25,127 nucleotides of DNA, from positions 1-25,127 of the IMG/VR virus record IMGVR_UViG_3300047667_000901, one strand, 5' to 3'. A program made the position numbers and the translations under genes. Numbering within the stretch: position 1 is the stretch's first letter; the number at the start of each line of letters is the position of its first letter. The notes under the pieces were generated by a model. That model saw nothing but the letters and a program-made list of their open reading frames with translations. It ran no database searches and was not told the origin of the DNA. This DNA is from a virus. This document shows positions 6,705 through 13,859 of the stretch, piece by piece.

Positions 6705-7262
6705 TTACCATAGGTGTGCAATATCTAATACATCAGGCACCTTATTGGTTTCTTTTACAAAATAAGCACACATGGCGCCTGGCTCATCACTTAATGGCAC
6801 GGCCAATATGTGTCCCTGCTTGAGCTTGGGAAAGTGCCACTTGACTTCACTGTATACATTGACAATTTCAATTGGTTGATAGCTGGGCATAAAGCTGCTG
6901 ATTGGATTCAATGTAAATGCTGTAAATCCTCTATCATTTAATCCTGTAATCGGCATAACTTCAGGTTCGCCAATTTCTGAATCACAAATGATCAGACTCC
7001 AGTCAATTGGCATCTTGAATGTGTGCTCACCTATTTGCAAAATTGCTGCTGGAGCATTGAAAATCTCCAAAAACACAAGTGGCATAAAGTAGTAGTCTGG
7101 GTTACGTTTATCGCTATAGTCTAACACACAATACCGTATATCGTCAATCTCATCTGGGACAAAATCCAGTTCGTATGTTTCATTATCTGAGGTAAGGATG
7201 CGAATAGCAAATCCTCCTTTTGTTTGTTGACTCCTGAGAATAGATCTGTTTGGAGTTTTAAT
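6705..7262 (-). CDS. Conserved phage hypothetical protein with no conventional start codon
   Basis: The frame is open from 7283, directly after the UvsW stop, to the TAA at 6705. A GTG at 7127 would give only 140 aa, yet protein-like sequence continues upstream (RSQQTKGGFAIRI, then TYELDFVPDEIDDIRYCVLD) and seems to belong to the same family. The only plausible N-terminal codon is ATT at 7262, giving (M)KTPNRSIL and 185 aa. Alternatives are readthrough of the UvsW TGA, which is in the same frame, or a sequencing error. The protein is beta-rich with FMPLVFLEIFNAPAAILQIG and KWHFPKLKQGHILAVPL. I remember similar proteins in other T4-like phages without a function. Confidence 0.6.
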   Translation of the reverse strand: MKTPNRSILRSQQTKGGFAIRILTSDNETYELDFVPDEIDDIRYCVLDYSDKRNPDYYFMPLVFLEIFNAPAAILQIGEHTFKMPIDWSLIICDSEIGEPEVMPITGLNDRGFTAFTLNPISSFMPSYQPIEIVNVYSEVKWHFPKLKQGHILAVPLSDEPGAMCAYFVKETNKVPDVLDIAHLW

Positions 7263-7283
7263 ATTTGCGCAAGTAATTTTATG

Positions 7284-8846
7284 TCATTTTTTATTTCCTC
7301 TTCCCCCAAATAGCTTAGCTTTGGCAGGAAGATCCTGCCGCCAATTAATTTTATGTACAATAAAGTCATATTGTGCTTTTTTATAGTATTTCTTCCTCTC
7401 AGTGAGATGGCGCTTGCTAAATTTGGCACTTGACGTAATGTCATATATATTAACAAAGTCCTTGTCATTAGCTGTACGCAGGCCTCTACCAATACTTTGG
7501 ATAACACGGATGAAACTTTTACCAGGTTCCACTAGTACCATATTAAAGATCCTGGGAATATTAATTCCCACCGCTGCTACACCATATGTGGCAACGATGA
7601 TCTTATTGTCCTCCTTGGCAATCTCTTTATAGTGGTCGCGCCGTTCCGCATTCTTCATTTTGCCGCTGACAAATACTGTGCGGTCAGCAGGTAGTCGTTC
7701 CACCAAGCCCATGCCTGCTTTTACACGATCAACTAATACAAGTGTGTTGCCCTCATCTGCAATCTTAAGAATCATCGCTGCCATATAATCCAGGCGATCT
7801 GAATCTGTAGTGAGGTACGATAATTCTGACTGATAGTTGTCGTAAAATACATCATCTTGCATTTGTATAACGTCAATGTGACAGTTACTCAGCACACCAT
7901 CATCTTGCAATGTTTTTGCTGCCAAGTCACCCACCACTGGTCCCAGCCCCACAGTGAGTCCTATTGCAGCATGTTCTTCAGGTGGAATTGTTCCTGTCAA
8001 TCCCCATCTAATTGGAATGTTACGGAACGGTCCCACTAGCATTTTCAGCAAGACGTCAGCCTTTGCACCATGTGCTTCGTCCACAATAACTGCCATAACT
8101 CCTGCTGTAAAGTCCTCAAGGGACATGCTACTCTTACCTTCGCGGAAGTTTTTTTGTATAATTTCCAGACTCTGCCATGTGCAAATAGTGTGCATCTTTC
8201 CGTAATCCTTACGGTCACCAAAATACACGCCAACATCTAATCCTAGATTGACATAATCTTCTTCAGTTTGTGTTACCAAGCCTTTGTTGGGGACAATAAC
8301 AATTGTCCTGCCGCCGTCATACCCTGTTGCTAGTTTGTGCATCGTTAGCTGCTCACTAGTCAATCCCCGTTCCACCAGGTCGCTCAGGGCCGCTGTGATA
8401 AGCGTTTTACCTGCACCTGTTGCAACTTCCTGGCAACTTTTTTGATGGACCAAAAAATTATTGATAAGTTCAACCTGGTAATCGCGCAGTATTACTGGCT
8501 TACCTGCGGCGACATGGTCTACAGGCCATACACGATCTTTAAAGTGATCTGTTGTAATTGTGGCCATATCCATATTAAACGACTGGCGCTTGTCATCTAA
8601 AGTGATGTCATATCCTTCTTCAATAAGGATAGGCAGCATTTCTTCAAGTAAATTCAGATATGTTTTACCGCCGATTGCGAAGAAATTCTTTTTACCATCC
8701 CATCGTCCCATTTTGAAGGATGGGGTATAGTACGCAGAAGGTATCATAAACGCAAATTTATCATAAAGCTTCCGTCGAGTTGACGTTTCTAGTCCATGTA
8801 ATTTTGCATTGACCTCGTCTAATAGTTCAATTTTAGCTTGTTTCAT
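7284..8846 (-). CDS. uvsW: UvsW ATP-dependent DNA helicase (superfamily 2)
   Basis: 520 aa. Superfamily 2 motifs are clear: Q-like RDYQ near 121-124, Walker A ATGAGKT at 142-148, DEAH at 256-259, motif III LTGT at 283-286, motif V around VATYGVAAVGINIPR and motif VI QSIGRGLR at 450-457. The N-terminal domain with FKMGRWDG is typical of T4 UvsW, which unwinds branched DNA and R-loops and helps switch from origin- to recombination-dependent replication. Length matches the family (about 500 aa). A strong sigma-70 promoter lies 85 bases upstream. The ribosome-binding site is weak. In T4, uvsW is late; a sigma-70-type promoter here suggests earlier expression. Confidence 0.93.
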   Translation of the reverse strand: MKQAKIELLDEVNAKLHGLETSTRRKLYDKFAFMIPSAYYTPSFKMGRWDGKKNFFAIGGKTYLNLLEEMLPILIEEGYDITLDDKRQSFNMDMATITTDHFKDRVWPVDHVAAGKPVILRDYQVELINNFLVHQKSCQEVATGAGKTLITAALSDLVERGLTSEQLTMHKLATGYDGGRTIVIVPNKGLVTQTEEDYVNLGLDVGVYFGDRKDYGKMHTICTWQSLEIIQKNFREGKSSMSLEDFTAGVMAVIVDEAHGAKADVLLKMLVGPFRNIPIRWGLTGTIPPEEHAAIGLTVGLGPVVGDLAAKTLQDDGVLSNCHIDVIQMQDDVFYDNYQSELSYLTTDSDRLDYMAAMILKIADEGNTLVLVDRVKAGMGLVERLPADRTVFVSGKMKNAERRDHYKEIAKEDNKIIVATYGVAAVGINIPRIFNMVLVEPGKSFIRVIQSIGRGLRTANDKDFVNIYDITSSAKFSKRHLTERKKYYKKAQYDFIVHKINWRQDLPAKAKLFGGRGNKK

Positions 8847-8930
8847 ATAGTTTACAATTTTTTTATATATCGTCGCGGTTAAATACCACCATCTCCAATA
8901 TATCTATTGAATATATTGTACATAACGATT

Positions 8931-8959
8931 AATATACACTTTTTATGTATAGAAGTCAA
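8931..8959 (-). promoter_or_regulatory. Sigma-70-type early promoter for uvsW
   Basis: TTGACT (8954-8959), 17-base spacer, TATATT (8931-8936) on the minus strand: five of six matches in each box with ideal spacing. The predicted start near 8924 leaves an AT-rich leader of about 78 bases before the UvsW ATG. The 139-base gap 8847-8985 holds nothing else I can recognise. Confidence 0.7.
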
Positions 8960-8985
8960 TAGGTTAGTGCAACCATGCAGTTGCA

Positions 8986-9399
8986 CTAAAGATTTGTTGA
9001 GTTACCATCATTGACTTGCTCTGATACGATCAGGATTGACCGATCAAGAGATGCCGCCACGCCCAGGGCGCGGTCTTTATCTGCTTCAGCGATTTGGGCT
9101 CTTAGGCGTAGCTCTCGTTTACTGAGTAGGTTTAAGTACCAAACACGAATAAATCCACCACGAATAAACCTAAGCACAAATTTAGTTAGTTTGGAAGGAG
9201 GGGTGTAACTGTCTGAATCAATGAGAGTATTGTCGGGGCCTATTAAGGTTGCGACAATTTTTCCAGATCGCAGAATACTGGCACCACCACACCCATATCC
9301 GTTTTCATCATAAAGCTCAATACCAACTTCACCATCGTCGCAAACTTCAATGTCTATGCGTACTGGCCTTGACACGATTGGTGTGCTGTTAACTTTCAT
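8986..9399 (-). CDS. Hypothetical protein, 137 aa
   Basis: The start is placed at ATG 9399 (MKVNSTPIVSRPVRIDIEV), overlapping the end of the upstream gene by 11 bases; the longer reading to 9435 lies inside that gene. The N-terminal 90 residues look like beta strands (GEVGIELYDENGYGCGGASI), followed by a basic helix (LSKRELRLRAQIAEADKDRA). Last gene of an overlapping run of seven. No family recognised. Confidence 0.55.
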   Translation of the reverse strand: MKVNSTPIVSRPVRIDIEVCDDGEVGIELYDENGYGCGGASILRSGKIVATLIGPDNTLIDSDSYTPPSKLTKFVLRFIRGGFIRVWYLNLLSKRELRLRAQIAEADKDRALGVAASLDRSILIVSEQVNDGNSTNL

Positions 9400-9697
9400 C
9401 CAGTATATTGCCCGTTCTTGGCCTACCTGCTGCAATCCATGACGCTACTGCTTCTAACCAGTCTTCAGCCTCATTTAATTTATCTTGCGCGTCGTCGACT
9501 TCTGTTTGTATTTCAGCATCTGTCATGCTGTTGAAGGATCCGGCGTGTGCTGACCATATATCATTCATAGTAGTAATTTTTTCTGGTTTAACTTCGACTA
9601 AGGTATATCCTTCGCAGATAGGGCATTCTTCATGTCCTTCCCCATTCCATACTTCACCAGAGGAACAGCAATTCGTGCATAATTTATATTCAATCAT
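9389..9697 (-). CDS. Small zinc-ribbon protein with acidic helix
   Basis: 102 aa. The N-terminal LCTNCCSSGEVWNGEGHEE and CPICEG give two CxxC knuckles (C7/C10 or C11, and C25/C28), like a DnaJ-type or rubredoxin-like zinc ribbon. The C-terminal half is an acidic helix (EIQTEVDDAQDKLNEAEDWL). AAGGAT precedes the ATG by about seven bases, and the ATGA overlaps the upstream stop. Likely an early protein; function unknown. Confidence 0.6.
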   Translation of the reverse strand: MIEYKLCTNCCSSGEVWNGEGHEECPICEGYTLVEVKPEKITTMNDIWSAHAGSFNSMTDAEIQTEVDDAQDKLNEAEDWLEAVASWIAAGRPRTGNILDES

Positions 9698-10077
9698 GTT
9701 AGATCCTTATGGGCCGCTTCTAGCCACTCATCATAATCCCAGTCATCACTTAATGTATTGCAGATGAAATCAACAGTGGTCTCTGCGGACATCCTGTCTT
9801 TGCCGCGCCACAGTGTATCGTCAATCGGGCCTGTGCAAATATCTTCTCTAACACTCATCAAAGCTGCCTCAAGTTTAGCAACACGCTCTCGTTGTTGCCC
9901 TGCATCTTCTTCAAAGGCCAGCCCTATTTCGCTGGAAGTCACAAGTTGCGCCTCAAGATCCACGAGGAGATTAATTCCCTCTACAAGAAAATCAACATAA
10001 AATTGATTATGCGGTTCTTTGATCATACTGGCGGCGGTTCGTAGTGCGTTGGTTCGTAGTGCGTATATATCTGTCAT
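9694..10077 (-). CDS. Hypothetical phage protein, 127 aa
   Basis: Helical protein with a coiled-coil-like middle (FEEDAGQQRERVAKLEAAL) and an acidic tail (SDDWDYDEWLEAAHKD). It resembles numerous short early proteins of phages of Gram-negative bacteria, without known function. The ATGA start overlaps the stop of the upstream gene. The repeated coding text ALRTNALRTAA at residues 6-16 is a short internal duplication (about 15 bases repeated near 10030-10060). Confidence 0.55.
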   Translation of the reverse strand: MTDIYALRTNALRTAASMIKEPHNQFYVDFLVEGINLLVDLEAQLVTSSEIGLAFEEDAGQQRERVAKLEAALMSVREDICTGPIDDTLWRGKDRMSAETTVDFICNTLSDDWDYDEWLEAAHKDLT

Positions 10078-10373
10078 GTTGGTTCCTTTAGGGCTGCTCT
10101 GGCTATTTCACCAGCGTCACTTAATATAGGGAAAACGTTCGTCGGTTCTGAACAACAATCGTTGTCATAATCATAATTGCTTTCCACTGCGTATACCTCT
10201 AAAGCCGCCCGCAGCTTATCACGTTCGGCCTCGAGTCCAATAATGTCAGTCACAAGATCATTGAACTCGTCATCATGCAGGTATTTGGTACCGCTTGAGT
10301 TTGATCTATTAGGATCTTCCCAGCCTTCATCAGGACATGGTTGAAGATACAAGTATGGTGGCGGTTCTCTCAC
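10074..10373 (-). CDS. Hypothetical phage protein, 99 aa, GTG start
   Basis: Starts at GTG 10373, within GTGA overlapping the stop of the upstream gene. The N-terminal third is Pro/Tyr-rich (PPPYLYLQPCPDEGW); the rest contains a helix (DIIGLEAERDKLRAALEVYA) and a helical end (AGEIARAALKE) of a style common in small phage early proteins. No function recognised. Confidence 0.55.
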   Translation of the reverse strand: MREPPPYLYLQPCPDEGWEDPNRSNSSGTKYLHDDEFNDLVTDIIGLEAERDKLRAALEVYAVESNYDYDNDCCSEPTNVFPILSDAGEIARAALKEPT

Positions 10374-10630
10374 GATTCAGTCTCTTTCCCTGTTATTGCA
10401 ATCAAACGCATTTCAGCTTCATGGAATTTATTTCCTGACCCGTCTTTAAAGGTTTTGGCGTGCAGTCTTGCTGCGGCCCAATCGGAAATAGCGGTCTGAA
10501 TTTTAGAAATTGTTGCTTGCTGGGTTTCAATCATGTCAGCACCTTCATGGCAGGCTTGACGTGATACAATGCACATGACCCCGTCTTCGTCACACTGCTC
10601 GCCGTTTCGAAGCGCTTCAATTATAGTCAT
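10370..10630 (-). CDS. Hypothetical protein, 86 aa
   Basis: Mostly helical: IEALRNGEQCDEDGVMC, then ACHEGADMIETQQATISKIQ and HEAEMRLIAITGK. Its start overlaps the stop of the upstream gene by ATGA. No family recognised; part of the overlapping early-gene run. Confidence 0.5.
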   Translation of the reverse strand: MTIIEALRNGEQCDEDGVMCIVSRQACHEGADMIETQQATISKIQTAISDWAAARLHAKTFKDGSGNKFHEAEMRLIAITGKETES

Positions 10631-10935
10631 GGTGTTTTTGCTATGGGCTGGGCAGTAATTTTGTTACCATCTGCGTCATGCCTTAAAAGATAGCTATCTA
10701 ATGCAAGGTCTGTGATACATTTTAGAACTGCATCACCTGACGGTTTTTTTGGTTCAGACACAAACATTTTTTTCCACCATGGTAAAGATCGCCATTGGGT
10801 GCGCAGACATGCACACCCATCTGATTTGGACATAGGACAGGTTTTTGTTTGATTGTATCCGCCACATTTGCTTGCAAGATATTCCTCAAATCCTTGGTCC
10901 ACGCCTTCGGCAATGGCCTGCGAAATCATGCTCAT
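10627..10935 (-). CDS. Hypothetical protein, 102 aa, Cys-containing
   Basis: ATG overlaps the stop of the 269-aa gene (ATGA). Four cysteines in the first half (SKCGGYNQTKTCPMSKSDGC, then AC) could form a metal site or disulfides. A tryptophan-rich basic segment follows (RTQWRSLPWWKKMF). Function not recognised. Confidence 0.5.
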   Translation of the reverse strand: MSMISQAIAEGVDQGFEEYLASKCGGYNQTKTCPMSKSDGCACLRTQWRSLPWWKKMFVSEPKKPSGDAVLKCITDLALDSYLLRHDADGNKITAQPIAKTP

Positions 10936-11741
10936 GATGGCACTGTCTGCTCATCTGGTATTTCAATTATTTTTGCTCGGTTAAACAATGTTTCCTGGCA
11001 ACCTGTGAAGCTATTAACCTCTTGCTTTTTAACTGTGGCGACAAAAGTAATGTCACTATCAGCCTTGATGGTGGGCATGATTGATTTACGCTCAGCCATA
11101 AAGAATTTTGCAAATTTACTATCAGTTGTGAACACAGTAATAATATAAAGTTTTTGGGTAGGGATATACTTTACATCCAAAACTTTACCTGTGATTTTTG
11201 GACGTTCTTTGACATTGCCAATAAACCCCTGTGTACGGTGCGCATTATAAAATTTGCGCATTACTTCCCGTGCGTCGCTAACACGACGACTATTGGGCAA
11301 GCTGCAGGTTATGGCCAGATCTTTACCTGTATCAACCATACCATTATTGAATATTGCAAGCAATTCCAAATTAAATGATTTTGTCCTGTCGTTCATGTCC
11401 CTGGTATCAATACCTTGATATAGCTGCTCTACAACAAGAATGTCGTTAAAATGTGACAAAATGTCGGCGGCTTTTGCATAGTCAGATGGTGTGGGGATTA
11501 CAACATAGTCAACTGGTGCAATGTTTTTCGAATCATCTACTAGACCTGCTGCATTGCTGGCCATTGCGCGCAATGACGCCAGCGCCCGCTGTCTGTTGTC
11601 AAGGATACGAATATCGTTGGCATTATCATAAAATGATTTACCACTTTTAACGAAGCCCTGTGCTGCGTCAACAGCTACCGCGACTGCGATTGCTTCCATA
11701 AGTGGATATGTTTCCTGGCTTTTATTTTTTTTAGTCGACAT
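10932..11741 (-). CDS. Hypothetical protein, 269 aa, possible C-terminal OB-like domain
   Basis: First gene of the overlapping run. The N-terminal part has a small-residue helix (EAIAVAVAVDAAQGFVKSG) that is too polar around it to call a membrane segment. The middle is alpha/beta (DYVVIPTPSDYAKAADILSH). The C-terminal 85 residues alternate strands (ITGKVLDVKYIPTQKLYIIT, DITFVATVKKQEVN) in a way that could be an OB-like barrel; this is weak. AAGGG about eight bases upstream of ATG. It may be transcribed from the promoter at 11931-11959 together with the 42-aa membrane protein. Confidence 0.55.
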   Translation of the reverse strand: MSTKKNKSQETYPLMEAIAVAVAVDAAQGFVKSGKSFYDNANDIRILDNRQRALASLRAMASNAAGLVDDSKNIAPVDYVVIPTPSDYAKAADILSHFNDILVVEQLYQGIDTRDMNDRTKSFNLELLAIFNNGMVDTGKDLAITCSLPNSRRVSDAREVMRKFYNAHRTQGFIGNVKERPKITGKVLDVKYIPTQKLYIITVFTTDSKFAKFFMAERKSIMPTIKADSDITFVATVKKQEVNSFTGCQETLFNRAKIIEIPDEQTVPS

Positions 11742-11770
11742 AATTCAACCCTTACTTTCTAACATTTGTG

Positions 11771-11899
11771 CTATTCAGCGTTTTCTAACAATAGATATTT
11801 GTCGATCTTATCGTATTCTGGGCGATGTAGTGCATTACGACTAAACCACATACCACAGGCAACTGTTACGACAGGTATGGCAATAAATGCTACGATCAT
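11771..11899 (-). CDS. Tiny single-span membrane protein, 42 aa
   Basis: Two ATGs are in frame, at 11905 and 11899. The second has AAGGA seven bases upstream and is preferred; the first would have the ribosome site almost touching it. The N-terminus MIVAFIAIPVVTVACGMWF is one transmembrane helix, followed by a short hydrophilic tail with charged and aromatic residues (RPEYDKIDKYLLLENAE). It lies directly behind a strong sigma-70 promoter, which makes translation credible. Function unknown; small early membrane proteins of phages often act on the host envelope. Confidence 0.6.
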   Translation of the reverse strand: MIVAFIAIPVVTVACGMWFSRNALHRPEYDKIDKYLLLENAE

Positions 11900-11930
11900 C
11901 GTCATTTCCTTTGATTATTAATTACCACTT

Positions 11931-11959
11931 AGCATAGCAAATAGTATTATGCTTGTCAA
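11931..11959 (-). promoter_or_regulatory. Sigma-70-type early promoter
   Basis: TTGACA (11954-11959), 17-base spacer, TATGCT (11931-11936). The upstream flank GATACTTAG is shared with the promoter at 12261-12289. It faces the 42-aa membrane protein and probably the seven-gene run beyond. The interval 11960-12019 contains nothing else recognised. Confidence 0.7.
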
Positions 11960-12019
11960 CTAAGTATCTCACATTGCAGTCTGGTTAGGATCAACCCTCG
12001 GCTGACTGCTCTTCTTCGA

Positions 12020-12232
12020 CTACAAAAAATCTAGCATAAGGTATTGCATTTCCTGCTCAAGCTCTTCGGCCCGGGCATCATCATCTTCATGCAATTCAGA
12101 CTTTTGCTGGTCAGTCATAAAACACCAAACTATATCGAAGTCGTCAAGAATAAGACCTTCGTCGTTACGTGCCAACGAGGCAAACTCTTCTGCGGTGAAT
12201 TTGGTTTCGCGGGTTACAAGGTTCATGTTCAT
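12020..12232 (-). CDS. Small acidic early protein, 70 aa
   Basis: ATG 12232 has AAAGGA seven bases upstream and a strong promoter just before it. The protein is highly acidic (LHEDDDARAEELEQEMQYL) and helical, with an aromatic centre (DDFDIVWCFMTDQQ). Small acidic early proteins in phages can be DNA mimics or inhibitors of host proteins, but there is no specific evidence here. Stop at 12020. Confidence 0.65.
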   Translation of the reverse strand: MNMNLVTRETKFTAEEFASLARNDEGLILDDFDIVWCFMTDQQKSELHEDDDARAEELEQEMQYLMLDFL

Positions 12233-12260
12233 GTTGTATTCCTTTGTTGCTTACTCATAT

Positions 12261-12289
12261 GGTATAAGCGATACGTCTTACTTTGTCAA
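12261..12289 (-). promoter_or_regulatory. Sigma-70-type early promoter, family 1
   Basis: TTGACA (12284-12289), 17 bases, TATACC (12261-12266). The whole stretch through the leader GAGTAAGCAACAAAGGA is nearly identical to the promoters at 13257 and 13831, including spacer bases that have no reason to be kept by sigma factor alone. Drives the acidic 70-aa gene. Confidence 0.8.
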
Positions 12290-12310
12290 CTAAGTATCTT
12301 CATTATATCG

Positions 12311-12502
12311 TCAAAGATCGCGATCACCAACAGATGTCAAAAAATCACGAAACATTATATCCTGCAGGATCACATGCTCGACATTGCTTTCTGGATAGTC
12401 TTTGCGAAGCATTTCATATGCTTTATCAGGGCTAGAAGCTGTAACGTCGACGCGCCTCAAATGGCCACATTCATCTGTCAGTACTGCGTGGAATTCAATC
12501 AT
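12311..12502 (-). CDS. Hypothetical protein, 63 aa
   Basis: Three ATGs are in frame; 12523 overlaps the upstream stop as TAATG, while 12502 has GGAG six bases upstream and gives the natural N-terminus MIEFHAVLTDECGHLRRVDV. The product looks like a beta-beta-alpha mini-domain (strand, strand, then ASSPDKAYEMLRKDYPES). With the first start it would be 70 aa. Function unknown. It is cotranscribed with the zinc-ribbon gene. Confidence 0.6.
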   Translation of the reverse strand: MIEFHAVLTDECGHLRRVDVTASSPDKAYEMLRKDYPESNVEHVILQDIMFRDFLTSVGDRDL

Positions 12503-12522
12503 ACCAATCTCCATAATAGACA

Positions 12523-12996
12523 TTATGCCCGAACTTTACGAGGCTTGCCGGTTTTTGTCAGGCTTTCCTGATACGCGAGGGCTTCAGTCAAGAGGATTTC
12601 GTTTTCCTCGGCTGTAGGGATGCGGCGCACAGTCTCAGTGAGGGCAACGGCAAATGTCAGGCCGTTGTCGTTGGTGAAACTGATGTGCTCGTTTTTCGGC
12701 AATTCAACGCCGTTGGACCAAGCCCGGCCAGTTGGCATATAACGCTCAATCTTCGCAACGGTAAGTTGTTTGACATAGGGCAAAGAACGGAGTTTCTGTC
12801 CAACTACGATCAACGATGCTGGTACTTGAAGACAATCTTCGTAGTAAGCTTTGGCCGCTACCCCGCGCTTTGTATACGCGCGGCATCCGTTCTTTCCGTC
12901 ACATTTGTAGCAACGGCTGTGGTCGCCGTTATGCGAATAGTGGCCAGTTCCGCCACAGCGCGAGCAAGGTTCTGTTTCGAAATTCGTCATGTTCAT
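12523..12996 (-). CDS. DnaJ-like zinc-ribbon early protein
   Basis: 157 aa from ATG 12996, chosen because AAGGAG lies eight bases upstream and a strong promoter just before; the open frame runs on to 13110 but that part overlaps the promoter and a separate small gene. The N-terminus has CSRCGGTGHYSHN and CYKCDGKNGC, two CxxCxGxG-like knuckles as in the cysteine-rich domain of DnaJ. The rest is mixed alpha/beta (KQLTVAKIERYMPTGRAWSN, FAVALTETVRRIPTAEEN). No J domain is present, so chaperone function is not implied; the knuckles may simply be a zinc site. Confidence 0.7.
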   Translation of the reverse strand: MNMTNFETEPCSRCGGTGHYSHNGDHSRCYKCDGKNGCRAYTKRGVAAKAYYEDCLQVPASLIVVGQKLRSLPYVKQLTVAKIERYMPTGRAWSNGVELPKNEHISFTNDNGLTFAVALTETVRRIPTAEENEILLTEALAYQESLTKTGKPRKVRA

Positions 12997-13026
12997 ACTG
13001 TGCTCTCCTTGTTTGCTTACTTGTTC

Positions 13027-13055
13027 TTTATAGCACCAAGGCATTATAGTGTCAA
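13027..13055 (-). promoter_or_regulatory. Sigma-70-type early promoter, family 2
   Basis: TTGACA (13050-13055), 17 bases, TATAAA (13027-13032). The spacer and leader nearly copy the promoter at 14062-14090. The stop codon TGA of the upstream 58-aa gene lies inside the -35 hexamer. Drives the zinc-ribbon gene and the 63-aa gene. Confidence 0.8.
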
Positions 13056-13228
13056 TCTTTAACTTCCATAGGGTCGACCCAATATGTAGGAGAATATGAG
13101 CTGCGCACACCTGCCATAAGTTCCGTTACAATACCTTCGGCAACAGCCTCGTTGGCATATAAATTATCCACCGTCGTCACCATGACTTCGCCATTCCAAC
13201 TCTCGCACATTACAGCATATACATACAT
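13052..13228 (-). CDS. Small early protein, 58 aa (paralogue 1)
   Basis: ATG 13228 lies behind AAAGGA and a strong promoter. The product begins MYVYAVMCESWNGEVMVTTV and ends SYSPTYWVDPMEVKD. It is the same length as the protein at 13856-14032 and shares the pattern M-x-VYAVMC-x-x-W-x-GE, DNLYA/DLYA, EEF/EGI and EYSPRYWV/SYSPTYWV, so the two are paralogues. The fold is probably alpha/beta with a helical middle (ANEAVAEGIVTELMAG). The stop is nested in the next promoter's -35 box. Function unknown. Confidence 0.7.
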   Translation of the reverse strand: MYVYAVMCESWNGEVMVTTVDNLYANEAVAEGIVTELMAGVRSSYSPTYWVDPMEVKD

Positions 13229-13256
13229 CTTATGTTCCTTTGTTGCTTACTCATAT

Positions 13257-13285
13257 GATATAAGCGATGCGTCTTGCTTTGTCAA
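13257..13285 (-). promoter_or_regulatory. Sigma-70-type early promoter, family 1
   Basis: TTGACA (13280-13285), 17 bases, TATATC (13257-13262), then the leader GAGTAAGCAACAAAGGA. Drives the first 58-aa paralogue. Differs from the copies at 12261 and 13831 at only a few positions. Confidence 0.8.
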
Positions 13286-13292
13286 GCTTTGA

Positions 13293-13583
13293 CTAAGGCC
13301 GTTCGGCTTTAGCTATAGCTGCCTTGGCGTTGTGCCATGTGGCCTGAGTATGCCCATGGAGTTCTAATTGCTTTAGAGCAGCAAGTAGGTCTGGTGCCGC
13401 AGCCATCAACACTGCATTGGCCCGCGCTTCACTGCGATCAATTGTGCTGCCTTCGGGAGCACAATCCGCGATCCGTTGCCCTTCGCCGAGGTCGCAATAC
13501 ACGCCCATGGTGGAGCCGCCAATAGCACCGCCGCCTACGATCCATGGTGTTTGTGTTGGTTGTACTAGGTTCTTCATGTTCAT
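13293..13583 (-). CDS. Conserved small phage protein with ANA-LxAAAPDLLxAL motif
   Basis: 96 aa. The segment SEARANAVLMAAAPDLLAAL followed later by NAKAAIAKAE is a signature seen in many short hypothetical proteins of phages and prophages of Proteobacteria. The N-terminus (TPWIVGGGAIGGSTMGVYCD, then RIADC) fits the same family, in which the first half is a small beta domain. Function is unknown in the family. GAGGG lies seven bases before ATG 13583. It is the second gene of the unit starting at the promoter 13831-13859. Confidence 0.7.
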   Translation of the reverse strand: MNMKNLVQPTQTPWIVGGGAIGGSTMGVYCDLGEGQRIADCAPEGSTIDRSEARANAVLMAAAPDLLAALKQLELHGHTQATWHNAKAAIAKAERP

Positions 13584-13604
13584 AATGTGCCCTCTTTCTT
13601 TGTT

Positions 13605-13799
13605 TCAGGTCATACACGATTCAACAGCACCTGTTTCAGTCAGGTACACACATTCATCTTTTCTATACCAGTGACCGTCAGATAGTTTTAGCATATCACC
13701 GCCGCCTACATATGCACCAGTATCCCAATCTACGTCCTGGTCTTCACCGATTATAGAAAACCAATCGTTTGGTTGGTGTGTAATAGATCTAACTTTCAT
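13605..13799 (-). CDS. Small early protein, 64 aa
   Basis: ATG 13799 has AAGGA nine bases upstream and its own promoter. The sequence (MKVRSITHQPNDWFSIIGED, then DMLKLSDGHWYRKDECVYLT) looks like a small beta-barrel, rich in aromatics and acidic residues. No family recognised. It is followed after 21 bases by the 96-aa gene. Confidence 0.65.
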   Translation of the reverse strand: MKVRSITHQPNDWFSIIGEDQDVDWDTGAYVGGGDMLKLSDGHWYRKDECVYLTETGAVESCMT

Positions 13800-13830
13800 A
13801 ATTAGGTATCCTTTTTTTGCTTACTCATAT

Positions 13831-13859
13831 GATATAAGCGATACGTCTTACTTTGTCAA
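13831..13859 (-). promoter_or_regulatory. Sigma-70-type early promoter, family 1
   Basis: TTGACA (13854-13859), 17 bases, TATATC (13831-13836), then GAGTAAGCAA and a ribosome site. The TGA stop of the second 58-aa paralogue (13856-13858) lies inside the -35 hexamer. Drives the 64-aa and 96-aa genes. Confidence 0.8.

Noticed and set aside
7121-7507. Minus-strand open frame of 128 codons overlapping the end of uvsW
   Set aside because: Its first two thirds lie within the well-supported UvsW C-terminus in another frame, and the downstream part competes with the better protein-like frame of the 6705-7262 gene.
9694-10373. Transfer RNA or other structural RNA among the small genes
   Set aside because: No cloverleaf-like arms or conserved TTC-loop sequence found here or in any gap; continuous overlapping frames fill the region.
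12044-12571. Plus-strand open frame of 175 codons
   Set aside because: It is antisense to three minus-strand units with promoters and ribosome sites, crosses a promoter, and its product is a cysteine/phenylalanine-rich string without domain character.
12997-13110. N-terminal extension of the zinc-ribbon gene
   Set aside because: The extension overlaps a strong promoter, its leader and the end of a separate 58-aa gene; AAGGAG before ATG 12996 decides the start.
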